The notes under the pieces are model-generated. The model made no database searches and had not been told where the DNA came from. It was given only the letters and a program-made list of their open reading frames with translations. A program made the position numbers and the translations under genes. DNA of 64,000 nucleotides. Source: Terrilactibacillus sp. S3-3 (GTDB lineage: Bacteria; Bacillota; Bacilli; Bacillales; Sporolactobacillaceae). The stretch lies in the NCBI GenBank assembly GCA_030437565.1, contig CP129291.1, forward strand, positions 3,038,001 through 3,102,000. The letters run 5' to 3'. Shown one piece after another: positions 20,466 to 30,581 of this stretch. Positions within the stretch are counted from its first letter, which is position 1; every line of letters begins with the position of its first letter.

Positions 20466-21073
20466 ATGTCATACTCCAAACTACTTGCTGGCTGCAAGCA
20501 AACAGATGAAGAGGCCTTCGAAAGATTATTTGCTCAATACAAACCGATGATGGCCAAGGCCGTCCGGAAATATTCAAGGGCATATTCAATGCATTGCCAG
20601 CATGACATTCAAGATATGCAGCAAATCGCCAGAATTGCCTTCTGGAAAGCGGATCGAACTTTTGATCTAAACAAAGTTCCCTCCGGCATAAACCTTGAAA
20701 ATGATTTCAGCGCTTTCGCCAAGAAGACAATCGAAGGCCGATTGATGGACTCAATGAAGAAAAAAAACAAAAGTGGACAAGCCATGAAAAACTCAAAGAA
20801 GACGACACCCCGCTCGATCTTCCGGATCGCCGGATCACCGACGATACCCTCGCCATCCGCGACCTGCTCGAAAGATCGTTCCCACTTCTCAGCCTTAGAG
20901 AAAAGAATATCTAATCCTCAGCGTTTACAAAGGAAAACGAACAAAAGACATCGCTCAGGAAAAAAATGTGTCCGAAAATACTGTCCGATCATGGAAAAAA
21001 AACATCACGAAAAAAACTGGCCCAAATAAAAGACGAATTGCTGCACAGCGCCCACTCAAACAAGCCGACATAA
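20466..21073 (+). CDS. Sigma-70-like RNA polymerase factor
   Basis: About 202 residues. The N-terminal region-2 block (TDEEAFERLFAQYKPMMAKA, then QDMQQIARIAFWKADRTFD) and C-terminal region-4 helix-turn-helix (LREKN, then KGKRTKDIAQEKNVSENTVR) are both present. Frameshifts at A runs near 20762, 20912 and 21010. The corrected end is LLHSAHSNKPT. Ribosome site GAAAGGAG precedes the ATG. Related short sigma factors often accompany lysin genes and the DUF1659/DUF2922/YvrJ set in Bacillales; the lysin here follows 350 bp downstream. Which promoters it reads is unknown. Confidence 0.7.
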
Positions 21074-21425
21074 ATCTATTTTTCAGAAAAAGTCACGGTT
21101 CACCAGTCTACTTCAAAACTAAAGTATAAAAAAGAGCTTTTTCAGGCACTCACCCCGTGGATAGGTAGAACGAAGGAATGTCAGAGTATTGACTAAGTGA
21201 GACATGGGAGAGTCAGCCACCATAAGTATCACGGAGATCAAAAGGGCGATCATATCGTTTAGTTTACCTATTAAAAGATACTGAGAGGATTCCTCTATTC
21301 CCGCCTAAACATAGACATCCTTATTTTGGTTTAGATACCTGTATTGCCCATAGCTCAATCATATTCGGAGAAAACTCGAGATACTTTAGGAAAAAGCTTA
21401 TTTTTTATAGAGGGAGGGCGAAAAT
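21074..21425. other. 350-bp leader before the lysin gene
   Basis: No coding frame is supported. The stretch is less AT-rich than usual spacers here and may be a long transcribed leader; I recognise no riboswitch or RNA family. Confidence 0.35.
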
Positions 21426-22452
21426 ATGGAAAAAATTGCAGACATCAGCCAATATCAACCACAAGTCGATTATAAAAAATTGAAGACAGCCGTTCAATTG
21501 GTCATTATTCGCGTCCAATTCGGATCGAAGAAAATCGATCCGCTCGCCGCCGCGCACACAGCCGGCTGCAAAAAAGCCGGCCTCCCCTTCGGCCACTACG
21601 CCTTTAGCCAATTTGTCTCATCCGCCGATGCCGTTCGGGAAGCCGACGATTTCTGCCGACGCGCCGATAAAGAGGCGGTCTTTCTCGTCCTTGATGCCGA
21701 ACAGAAGACATGCACCAATATGGCCGGTGCCTGCCAGGCCTTCATCGACGAATGCCATCATAACGGCTGGAATAAAGTCGGCCTTTACTCAAGCCAGGCT
21801 TTCTATCAAGCGAACGGATTGTCGAAAGTTAACGCGGATTTTATTTGGCTCGCCCGCTACGGCAGCAATAACGGTTTGGCAAACAAGAAACCGGATATTC
21901 CCCCTGTGACTTATGGCAGTATACAAGCGCCGGCTCCATCCCCGGCATCAGCGGTTCGGTCGATTTGTCGCAGCTGAACAGGCAAAAACCGCTCTCGTAC
22001 TTCACGACTCGCGCTGCAAACGTCAAGCCGAAAAAAGCGTCGGCACCCACTCAAGTTTTGCAAAAAGGCGACCGCGGCCCAGCCGTCAAAAAGATGCAGG
22101 AAGGTCTGGCCGCCGTCTTTTTTTACCCGGATAAAAACGCACCTGACCACGGCGTTGACGGGATTTACGGCCCGAAAACCGAAGACGCCGTCAAACGTTT
22201 TCAATCCGTTCACAAGCTCGCCGTCGACGGCATTTTCGGACCAAAGACTGCCGCCGTGCTTGAAAAAGCGATTGCGGAGCAGCATCCCAAAAATGCCTCT
22301 GCCCAAAACCAACCCTTCCATATTGTACAGCCGGGCGAAACCCTTTGGGCAATCGCAAAAAGCAACCGCACCACAGTAGAGTTATTGACAAAAATAAACC
22401 TTTGAAGAATCCGGATAAGATTTATCCCGGGCAGAAGATTGATTTGGAATAA
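21426..22452 (+). CDS. GH25 lysozyme with peptidoglycan-binding and LysM domains
   Basis: About 341 residues in three parts. Residues 1-190: GH25 muramidase with DISQYQ, HYAFSQF and the catalytic LDAE block. Residues 210-285: PG_binding_1 repeat (GDRGPAVKKMQ, DGIYGPKTEDAVKRFQ). The last 45 residues: LysM (HIVQPGETLWAIAKSNRTT, then IYPGQKIDLE). There is no signal peptide, as in phage-type lysins. Frameshifts near 21925 and 22398. The ribosome site is GGGAGGG before the ATG. It would cut the glycan backbone of peptidoglycan. Confidence 0.87.
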
Positions 22453-22661
22453 GCGATCATCGCAATTCTTACTGCTTCGCTCCCCCATATCATGCCAATA
22501 CAAAACCTTATTTGGCGGATGCAGCACCATCTATTTATGACGTTCTATAAAAATTTTCTCAACACCAGCATCCATAAAGCTTAGCGGATTGTTGAACAAA
22601 TTGAACTAAACCACCCTGCACTTAAAGCGTAGGATTTATTACATTGACTCAGCTCGAACAA

Positions 22662-22691
22662 AAAAGGATCCGTAAATAATCGGATCCTTTT
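22662..22691. terminator. Rho-independent terminator
   Basis: Stem AAAAGGATCCG / CGGATCCTTTT with an 8-base loop, downstream of the lysin gene, T-rich on the right and A-rich on the left. Confidence 0.8.
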
Positions 22692-22946
22692 AATTCATTA
22701 CTTTTTAATTAATCAACGCAAACAATATTGCAAGATTTTGCTAGTTTTCTAACTTTTGAAGATCTAATTTGCTTTTGAGAATCGGAATCGTGAATTTCAA
22801 GGACTGGCTCCTTTTCTATTTTATTTTTTCTCTTAATGGGTGAAAAAAGAGAATCCGGAAAAAAACACTGACCGTTCAGGGATAATAAGCCATTACAAGT
22901 AGTGCTGTGTGAATACTGTCAAATCTTCAGATATCATCGAAGAGAA
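22692..22946. other. Spacer between convergent genes
   Basis: About 250 bp, AT-rich, without a supported gene. Confidence 0.35.
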
Positions 22947-24831
22947 TCATTCACTTAAAGAAACTTCCAGCAGCCAATCCGCCTTTTCCCCTTCAAACTG
23001 GCTGTTGAAGAGTTCGGCATAGAAGCCGCCTTTTTCCAGCAGTGATTGGTGCGTTCCCCGCTCAACGATCCGGCCGTGGTCGACAACAAGAATAAGATCG
23101 GCCTCTTGGATCGTTGATAAACGGTGGGCGATAATAAAGCTGGTGTGATTTTTCATCAATGTTTTCATCGCTTTTTGCAGATGCAGCTCGGTCCGCGTAT
23201 CGACGCTGCTCGTCGCTTCGTCAAGAATCAGTATCGTGGCATCGGCCAGTATCGCCCGGGCAATAGTCAGAAGTTGTTTTTCCCCTTCTGAAAGATTTGT
23301 TTTTTCCTCATTTATCACCGTGTCATAGCCATCGGGGGGAGCGTGCGGATGAAATGATCGGCGTGAGCGGCTTTAGCCGCGCGGACGATCTCTTCCTTCG
23401 TTGCTCCCTTTCGTCCGTATGCGATGTTGTCTCTGATGGTCCCTTGAAACAGCCATGTATCCTGAAGTACCATGGCGTACAGGCGGTGCAGGTTTTCCCT
23501 TTTCATCTCAGTGATGTCGACGCCGTCAATCGTGATTCTGCCTTGGCCGCATTCATAAAAGCGCATCAGCAAGTTGACAATCGTTGTTTTTCCCGCACCG
23601 GTCGGGCCGACAATCGCCACCGACTGGCCCGGTTGAACATCGATATTCATATCTTCGATCAGCTGCTGATCCGCATTATATCTAAAAGAGAGATGCTCGA
23701 AGCGGACATGCCCCCTTGGATGACTAATAATTTTTTTCGCGTACGGGTAATCGGCCTCTTCTTCGGCTTCATCAAGAATTTCGAAAAGGCGCTCGGCGGA
23801 AGCAATCGTTGACTGGATAATATTCGCGATGTTGGCAATTTGGGCTAAAGGCTGGCCGAACTGGCGCGCGTACTGAATAAAGGCCTGTATATTCGCCGAT
23901 GGCAACCGCCCGTCCGACGACAAGAATGCCGCCGAGAATCGCGATCAGCACATAGCCGATATTGCCGACGAATGTCATCATCGGCATCATCATTCCGGAA
24001 AGAAACTGCGCTTTCCAGGCCGAATCGTACAAGTTGTCGTTAATCGCCTTGAACTTTCGGATCGACTGAGGCTCGTGGCCAAAGGCTTTGATAATCAGAT
24101 GTCCGGCAAACATTTCCTCGACATGTCCATTGAGCAAGCCGATGTTTTCCTGCTGCTGCTTAAAATAGCGCTGTGAAGGCTTGGCGATCAATAAGATACC
24201 GACAAGGCTCAGCGGAATGGTTAGCAGCAGAACCGCCGTCAGCAGCGGGCTGATCATCAGCATCATCCCGATCACCCCAAAAAATGTAACAATTGCCGTG
24301 ATTGACGCTGTGAGACTTTGCTGCAGCGTATTGCTGATTTTTTGAATCATTGACCACCCGGCTGAGGACATCGCCATAAGGATGCGAGTCAAAGTATTTG
24401 ACCGGAAGCCGATCCAGTTTTTTTTCGCCGACCTGCCGGCGCAGGACGTAAACGATCTTTTGTGAGACACCGCTCATCAGATATTGCATGATATAAGTAA
24501 ATAATGAACTGAGTATGTACAATGCCAGCAAAATCAGCACAATCCGACCAATATAATGGAAATCAGGATGCGACCCGGGGAGGCCTTTGATTCGTCTCAT
24601 CATGCTTTTAAAAAGTTCTGTGGTGACATCCCCCATCAGCTTCGGTGCGATAACGGTGAAAAGCGTACTTAAAACCGCCATGGCAACAACAGTCACCAGC
24701 ACCATGGTATGGGGCTTTAGATAAGTCAGGAGTCTTTTAAACGTTCCCTTGAAATTCTTGGGCTTTTGCGTCGATTGTCCCGCCGCTTGTTTCGCTTTTT
24801 GCGCCTTGTCATGAAAACGTTTTTTGCTCAT
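22947..24831 (-). CDS. ABC exporter half-transporter, second gene of a pair
   Basis: About 627 residues, type ABCB: six-helix domain, Walker [11 protein letters not shown]-loop [15 protein letters not shown], signature [10 protein letters not shown], Walker [13 protein letters not shown] and the H-loop IIAHRLS. Four frames must be joined (shifts near 24345, 23905 and 23318). The signature LSEGE in place of LSGGQ is common in one partner of heterodimeric exporters. The start overlaps the stop of the upstream partner (ATGA). Likely a multidrug or lipid-linked exporter; substrate unknown. Confidence 0.85.
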
Positions 24832-26564
24832 AACGTTTCCTCCCTGTCCATTTGTGAAGCGACAATTTCCCGGTAGACCGGACAGGAGGCCATGAGCTCT
24901 TCATGCATGCGTGCCGGTGCCCGCTACTTTTCCTTCATCTAATACAATAATTTGATCGGCATGGAGAATGGTGCTGATGCGTTGGGCAGCGACAATGACC
25001 GTTGCAGAATTTGCTGCTTTTTCCAACTCGGCCCGAAGTTTTGCATCGGTTTTGTAGTCCAGCGCCGAGAAACAATCATCCAACAGATAAACGGCCGGTT
25101 TTCTGAGCAGCGCACGGGCGATCGCCAGCCGCTGTTTTTGTCCGCCCGAAAGATTCTTTCCGCCCTGGCTGATCAGCGAATCGCCGCCGCAGGCCATCTC
25201 ACTGACAAAATCTTCAGCCTGTGCCGATCGGATCGCCTCACCGACTTCTTTATCCGTCGCCCGCTCGTTCCCGTAGCGGATGTTTTCAGCAACCGTACCG
25301 GTAAACAGCACGGCTTTTTGTGACACGTAGCCGATCATGCCGCGGAGCTTTTTCAAAGGAAGTTTCCGGATATCCATCCCATCGATCGAAATGCTGCCGC
25401 TCTCAGGATCATAAAATCTAGGAATGAGGTTCAGCAACGTTGACTTTCCCGCCCCGGTGCCGCCAATAACCGCCGTCGTTTCTCCTGGATGAGCCGTAAA
25501 CGACAGATGAGAGAGTGCCGGCTTTTCAGCGCCGGGATAATAGTACGTCACATCCTTGAACACCACGCCCAATTTACCATCTGCCGGCGGACAGTCAACC
25601 ATCGCATCGTTATCGCTGATACTGGACCGGATATCCATCACCTCATTGACACGAGCAGCGGAAACCTCGGCTCTCGGAATCATGATAAAGAGCATCGCGC
25701 CCATCAGAATGGATAGCATGATCAGCATCGCATATTGAATAAAGGCCATGAGATCGCCAACTTGCATGCCGCCGGCGTCAACGCGCATGCCGCCGAACCA
25801 GACAATCGCGATAATTGCTAGATTCATAATCAGCATGATCAGCGGCACGGCAGCCGCCATGATTTTGTTCACGCGAATCGCGGTCTCTGTCAATCCCGAT
25901 TGGCCCGATCAAAGCGGCCGAGTTCGCGCCTCGTCTGATTGAAAGAGCGAATGACGCGAATGCCCGTCAATATTTCACGAAGAATTAGGTTCAACCGATC
26001 TGTTTTCACTTGAATCTGTTTAAATAACGGCAGCGCTTTTTTGCCCAGAATAATAATAGAAATTAAAATCAGTGGGAGCGTCACAACAAGAACAAGGGAC
26101 AATCTGACATCCTTATAAACAGCCATGATCATTCCGCCAATGCACATCAGCGGAGCCATCGCTATCATTTTTAGAATCATCATATAGACTTGTTCAATTT
26201 GGCTAATGTCATTTGTCGTCCGCGTGATCAAGGAAGCCGTACCAACTTGCTCGAACGCTTGCAACGAGAAAGTCTCCACATGTGTAAATAATTGGTTGCG
26301 GACATCTCGGCCAAAACCTGTTGCCGCTTTTGAAGCCAGATAATTGGCCGTCAAGGTAAATGCCCCGGACAAAAGCGTTACGAACAGCATTAAAATTCCC
26401 ATTTTCCAGATGTAAGCCAAATCCCTGTTGACAATGCCCGTGTCAACAATATCCGCCATAATAGTCGGCAGAAACAAATTGGCAAGCGACTCTAAAAAGA
26501 CAAAAACAAGTGAAAAAACAATCGGCCAGCGGTAAGGCAACAGATATTTTGATAAACGAATCAT
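24828..26564 (-). CDS. ABC exporter half-transporter, first gene of a pair
   Basis: About 578 residues: six-helix domain, Walker A GGTGAGKST, signature NLSGGQKQR, and Walker B VYLLDDCFSALD, where Asp replaces the catalytic Glu after the Walker B Asp. With the H-loop position reading AAQRIS (Gln for His), this ATPase site looks degenerate, the usual sign of a heterodimer with one active site. Frameshifts near 25892 and 24915. RBS GGAGATG precedes the ATG. Confidence 0.87.
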
Positions 26565-26694
26565 GGCTTACATCTCCGATCCAGGCTGATTTTCATTTTA
26601 TTTAATCCAGTTTTTTTTGTTGGGCGAAGTGAAACAGGTTTAATCCAGGCATAGTGAAAACGGTTCCATTGCACTGCTTAAATGAACTAAATGG

Positions 26695-27518
26695 GGTGCT
26701 TCCGTTCACAGCAGGAATGGGGCGCTCGCAGAACCAAATGATGTGTTCGCGTACTCAATGATGTGTTCAAGAACCAAAATGATGCGTTCGCAGCTCAAAA
26801 TGATGCGTTCACGTACCAAAATGATGCGTTCGCAAGTCAAAATGATGCGCTCAACACTCGAAAGGGGTGCTCGCTCCCAAAAATGGAGCGCTCAGCTCAC
26901 AAAATGGCGCGTTCAGCTCACAAAATGGCGCGTTCGAGCTCAAAAATGGCGCGTTCAGCTCACAAAATGGCGCGTTCGAGCTCAAAAATGGCGCGTTCAA
27001 CTCACAAAATGGTGCGTTCGAGCTCAAAATGGCGCGTTCAGCTCACAAAATGGCGCGTTCGAGCTCAAAAATGGCGCGTTCAGCTCACAAAATGGCGCGT
27101 TCGAGCTCAAAAATGGCGCGTTCAGCTCACAAAATGGCGCGTTCGAGCTCAAAAATGGCGCGCTCAGCTCACAAAATGGTGCGCTCAGCTCACAAAATGG
27201 TGCGCTCAGCTCACAAAATGGCGCGTTCAACTCACAAAATGGCGCGTTCGAGCTCAAAAATGGAGCGCTCAGCTCACAAAATGGCGCGTTCAAGCTCAAA
27301 AATGGTGCGTTCGAGCTCAAAATGGCGCGTTCAGCTCACAAAATGGCGCGTTCGAGCTCAAAAATGGCGCGTTCAGCTCACAAAGGCGCGCGTTCGAGCT
27401 CAAAAATGGCGCGTTCGAGCTCAAAAATGGAGCGCTCAGCTCACAAAATGGCGCGTTCAACTCACAAAATGGCGCGTTCGAGCTCAAAAATGGAGCGTTC
27501 ACCGATCCAAATGGGGCT
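26695..27518. repeat. Tandem array A, 21-bp period
   Basis: Roughly 37 near-identical units. Two 21-bp versions alternate: one contains GCGCGTTCGAGCTCAAAAATG minus its last base, the other GCGCGTTCAGCTCACAAAAT. The left end is more diverged (ATGATGCGTTCGC...). Because 21 is a multiple of three and the unit has no stop codon, long frames stay open in several phases on both strands; these are by-products, not genes. There are no spacers, so this is not CRISPR. The array lies between the end of the sugar transferase gene and the ABC exporter promoter. Confidence 0.95.
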
Positions 27519-28140
27519 CAGGCCTAAATTGTTGAACCACAATCCTTAACTGTCGAACCTCAGGCTTAAACTGAACCTCAGGCTTTAACTGTCGAATCTC
27601 AGGCTTAAACTGTCGAACCTCAGGCTTTAACTGTCGAACCTCAGGTTTAAACTGTCGAATCTCAGGCTTAAACTTCTGAATCTCAGGCTTTAACTGTCGA
27701 ACCTCAGGCCTAAACTGTCGAACCTCAGGCTTTAACTGTCGAACCTCAGGCTTAAACTGAACCTCAGACTTAAACTGTTGAACCTCAGGCTTAAACTGTC
27801 GAACCTCGGGGCTTAACTGTCGAACCTCGGGCCTTAACTGCTGAACCTCGGCCCTTAACTGTTGAACCTCAAGCCTTAACTGTTGAACCTCAGGCTTAAA
27901 CTGTCGAACCTCAGGCTTAAACTGTCGAACCTCAGGCTTAAACTGTTGAACCTCAAGCCTTAACTGTTGAACCTCAGGCCTAAACTGTTGAACCTCAGGC
28001 TTAAACTGTCGAACCTCAGGCTTAAACTGTCGAACCTCAGGCTTAAACTGTCGAACCTCGGGGCTTAACTGCTGAACCTCGGCCCTAAACTGTCGAACCT
28101 CGGGCTTAACTGTTGAACCTCGGGCTTAACCAAGGGTCAC
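27519..28140. repeat. Tandem array B, 21-bp period, unrelated sequence
   Basis: About 28 units built on GAACCTCAGGCTTAAACTGT, also 21 bp long, directly abutting array A. Some units differ (CGGGG, TTAACTG, or missing GTC). No ribosome sites or coding signal. Confidence 0.95.
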
Positions 28141-28212
28141 ACCCTGGGTTCCCAGTTCTCTATGCAACATTTCAAAGCCCCGCAACAAACGGCCTAAACT
28201 GAGGCCGCCACT

Positions 28213-28892
28213 TCAATCTTTAATAAGCATTTTTTTTGGAAAAATCATTTGTTTAACTGTTTTTATCATAATTTTAAAATCGAGCCAGATCGACCGGTTC
28301 CTAATGTAGACAAGATCGAGTTTGACCATTTCTTCAAAACCGACATCGCTGCGGCCGCTCACCTGCCATAACCCTGTACAACCCGGCTCACGCTCAGCCG
28401 CTGCTTGTGATAGCGGGTATATTGTGAGACTTCCCGCGGCAAAGGCGGCCGGGGACCGACGAGACTCATGTCCCCTTTTAACACGTTCCACAGCTGCGGC
28501 AGTTCATCGAGGCTCGTTCGCCGGATGATGCGGCCGACCCTGGTGATCCGCGGGTCGTGTTTCATTTTGAACATGGCGCCGTCCGCTTCATTCTTGTCCA
28601 GCAGCGCGGCTAATTGCCGCTCTGCCTGCGGCACCATTGAGCGGAACTTATACATCATAAACGGCCGTTCGTCTTTCCCGACTCTCGTCTGCTTAAAGAT
28701 GACGGGTGCTTTTCTGTTCTCAAGTTTGATACAGACGGCAATACCTAAAAGGAGCGGGGACAAAAAGATAAGCCCAAGTATTGAACCGATGATGTCGATT
28801 AATCGTTTGGCGAGACTGCCTGCCGCGGAATCGGATCGGCTTGCCATTTGAGCGGACCGGATGATTTTTTCACTTTGATCTGGCATTATCAA
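28213..28892 (-). CDS. Priming sugar transferase for exopolysaccharide
   Basis: About 226 residues of the bacterial sugar transferase family, which puts the first sugar-phosphate on undecaprenyl phosphate at the membrane. Seen: one hydrophobic segment ([20 protein letters not shown]), then [25 protein letters not shown] with PRPPLP, and [18 protein letters not shown] frameshift lies near 28390. Start among ATG 28892 or 28886. It is the last gene of the leftward polysaccharide locus. Confidence 0.88.
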
Positions 28893-29570
28893 TATGCTGC
28901 TTTATCAAGGCCATTCTCTTTTGCACTCCCAGCTCCAATAAAGACTTAGTAAAATCTAAATATGCAGCGGATTCAAGCCTTGTTATCGGCATTGATCACA
29001 CCTGCAGATTGGTGAGCCGACTTTTCGTTTACGGCTCAATGCTTTCTTGTGTTGACGAACCGGCTTGACCCGTAAGGTTGTTAAAAAGATTTATGCGGCT
29101 TGTTTATAAAAGTGGAATTCTCATCTATAAACAGCGTTAAGTTGTAAATAAAACGCGTGAAGTTGTTAATAAGATTCAGGACCGGCTGCTGCTTGTTCAT
29201 AAAAGCGAAATTCTCGTCTATAAACAGTGAAAAGTCGTAAATAAAATGCGTGAACTTGTTATAAGACTCAGGACCAGACGCTACTTGTTTATAAATATCG
29301 AATTCTTGTCTATAAACAGTGAAAAGTTGTAATTAAAACTCGTGAACTTGTAATAAATTTCAGGACCAGACGCTACTTGTCCATAAATACCGAATTCTCG
29401 TTAATAAATAGCGTTAAGTTGTAAATAACACGCGTAAAGTTGTTAATAAACCCCATGAACTTGTTAATAAAAACGCGGCTGCACTCCCTCCGAAACCGCC
29501 CAAATCACAAAACCTAGAAAAACCAGCACCCAGAAAGCGGCGGCTCCATCCCTTGGCCACTTAGGATCCT
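28893..29570. other. Spacer holding repeat C, no gene
   Basis: No supported coding frame. Holds the AT-rich repeats listed separately and a diverse flanking sequence. Confidence 0.5.
29095..29480. repeat. Degenerate AT-rich repeat cluster C
   Basis: Repeated short words around GTTGTAAATAAA, CGCGTGAAGTTGTTAATAA, TTGTTTATAAA and GGACCAGACGCTACTTGT recur at irregular spacing. A related cluster lies at about 33500-33730. No gene function seen. Confidence 0.8.
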
Positions 29571-30390
29571 AAGCCGCGGCCGCTCCCGCTTGAACGCGGC
29601 TTTCGCTCGGCCTGCCGCATTTCAGTACGACGGACGCGACTTTTTCTCAACTCATTGATGATGAGAAAGAGAAAGCGAGTGTCATTGATAAAATATCTTC
29701 TGAATAATCTGCGCGGCTCATGAATAAACCGCCAAAACCATTCCAGTCCGAGCCGCTGCAGAAGAAGCGGTGCCCTTTTAAAACAGCCGGCTTCGAAATC
29801 AAAAGAAGCGCCGATGCCTAAAGAAACAGGAACTTTGAGCTTGTCCAGATTATTAAAAATCCATTTTTCCTGTTTCGTTTCGAGGTTCCGACACCGACAA
29901 ATAAGATGTCCGGTGATGCCCTATTAATCAGTTCAATGATTCTTTGATTTTCTCGATCATTTTTTTCAAATCCGAGCGGCGGCGAATAGATACCGGCGAT
30001 ATTTAACGGACCGTATTTTTTTGATAGATTGTCGGCCGCCTTTTGGGCAACACCCTCGCGTGCTCCCAAAAAGAACAGCTTCAATTGCCGCGAAGCCGCC
30101 TCTTTGCAAACAAGCGGAAAGAGATCTGAGCCGGATACTTTCTCCTTCAATGGTTTTTTCAACCATTTGGAAACCCAGACAAGCGGCTGCCCGTCGGCTA
30201 AGATGAGCGCCGCATTGTCATATACCTTTTTAAACTCGTGATCAACCTGCAGCCTCATGATATGATCGACGTTGGGTGTGACAACATAGTCATAAGACTT
30301 TTTATCGTTTCCCATTTCAATCACATGTTTAGCTGCTTCTTCTAAGCTGACATTGTCAACTTTAATCGAGAACATCGAGATTTTTTCCAT
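29571..30390 (-). CDS. WecG/TagA/CpsF family glycosyltransferase
   Basis: About 273 residues. Seen: VVTPNVDHIMRLQ, LILADGQPLVWVSKWL, GSDLFPLVC, LFFLGAREGVAQKAADNL, GIYSPPLGF, and after a frameshift near 29885, the PKQEKWI block and SLGIGASFDFEAG. Such enzymes add N-acetylmannosaminuronate, N-acetylmannosamine or glucosyl residues to lipid-linked acceptors in teichoic acid or polysaccharide pathways. Start ATG 30390 has AAAGGTG upstream. The C-terminus is Arg-rich and may be longer than usual. Confidence 0.82.
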
Positions 30391-30581
30391 TTTTACACCT
30401 TTAATTAAAATGACTGTATTTTTAGATCTTGTGATGACTCGGCGGCTCGCCCCGTTTGCTTGCCGAGCCCATTGCAGTTGCCCTGAGCCGGACAGAAAAC
30501 TGAAGCTTGCCCGCAACCGCCGTCTCTTACATTAAAAGCAGCCATCATCTATATTTTTGGTTCATTCATCTGCAAATGACA

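Noticed and set aside
26743..27549. Long open frames of 200-268 codons rich in ARSAHK/NGAFSSQ repeats
   Set aside because: They exist in three plus-strand phases and on the minus strand at once because the 21-bp unit is stop-free and a multiple of three; no ribosome site or codon bias supports any of them.
26695..28140. CRISPR array
   Set aside because: Units are contiguous with no variable spacers, repeats are not palindromic CRISPR-type, and no cas genes are near.
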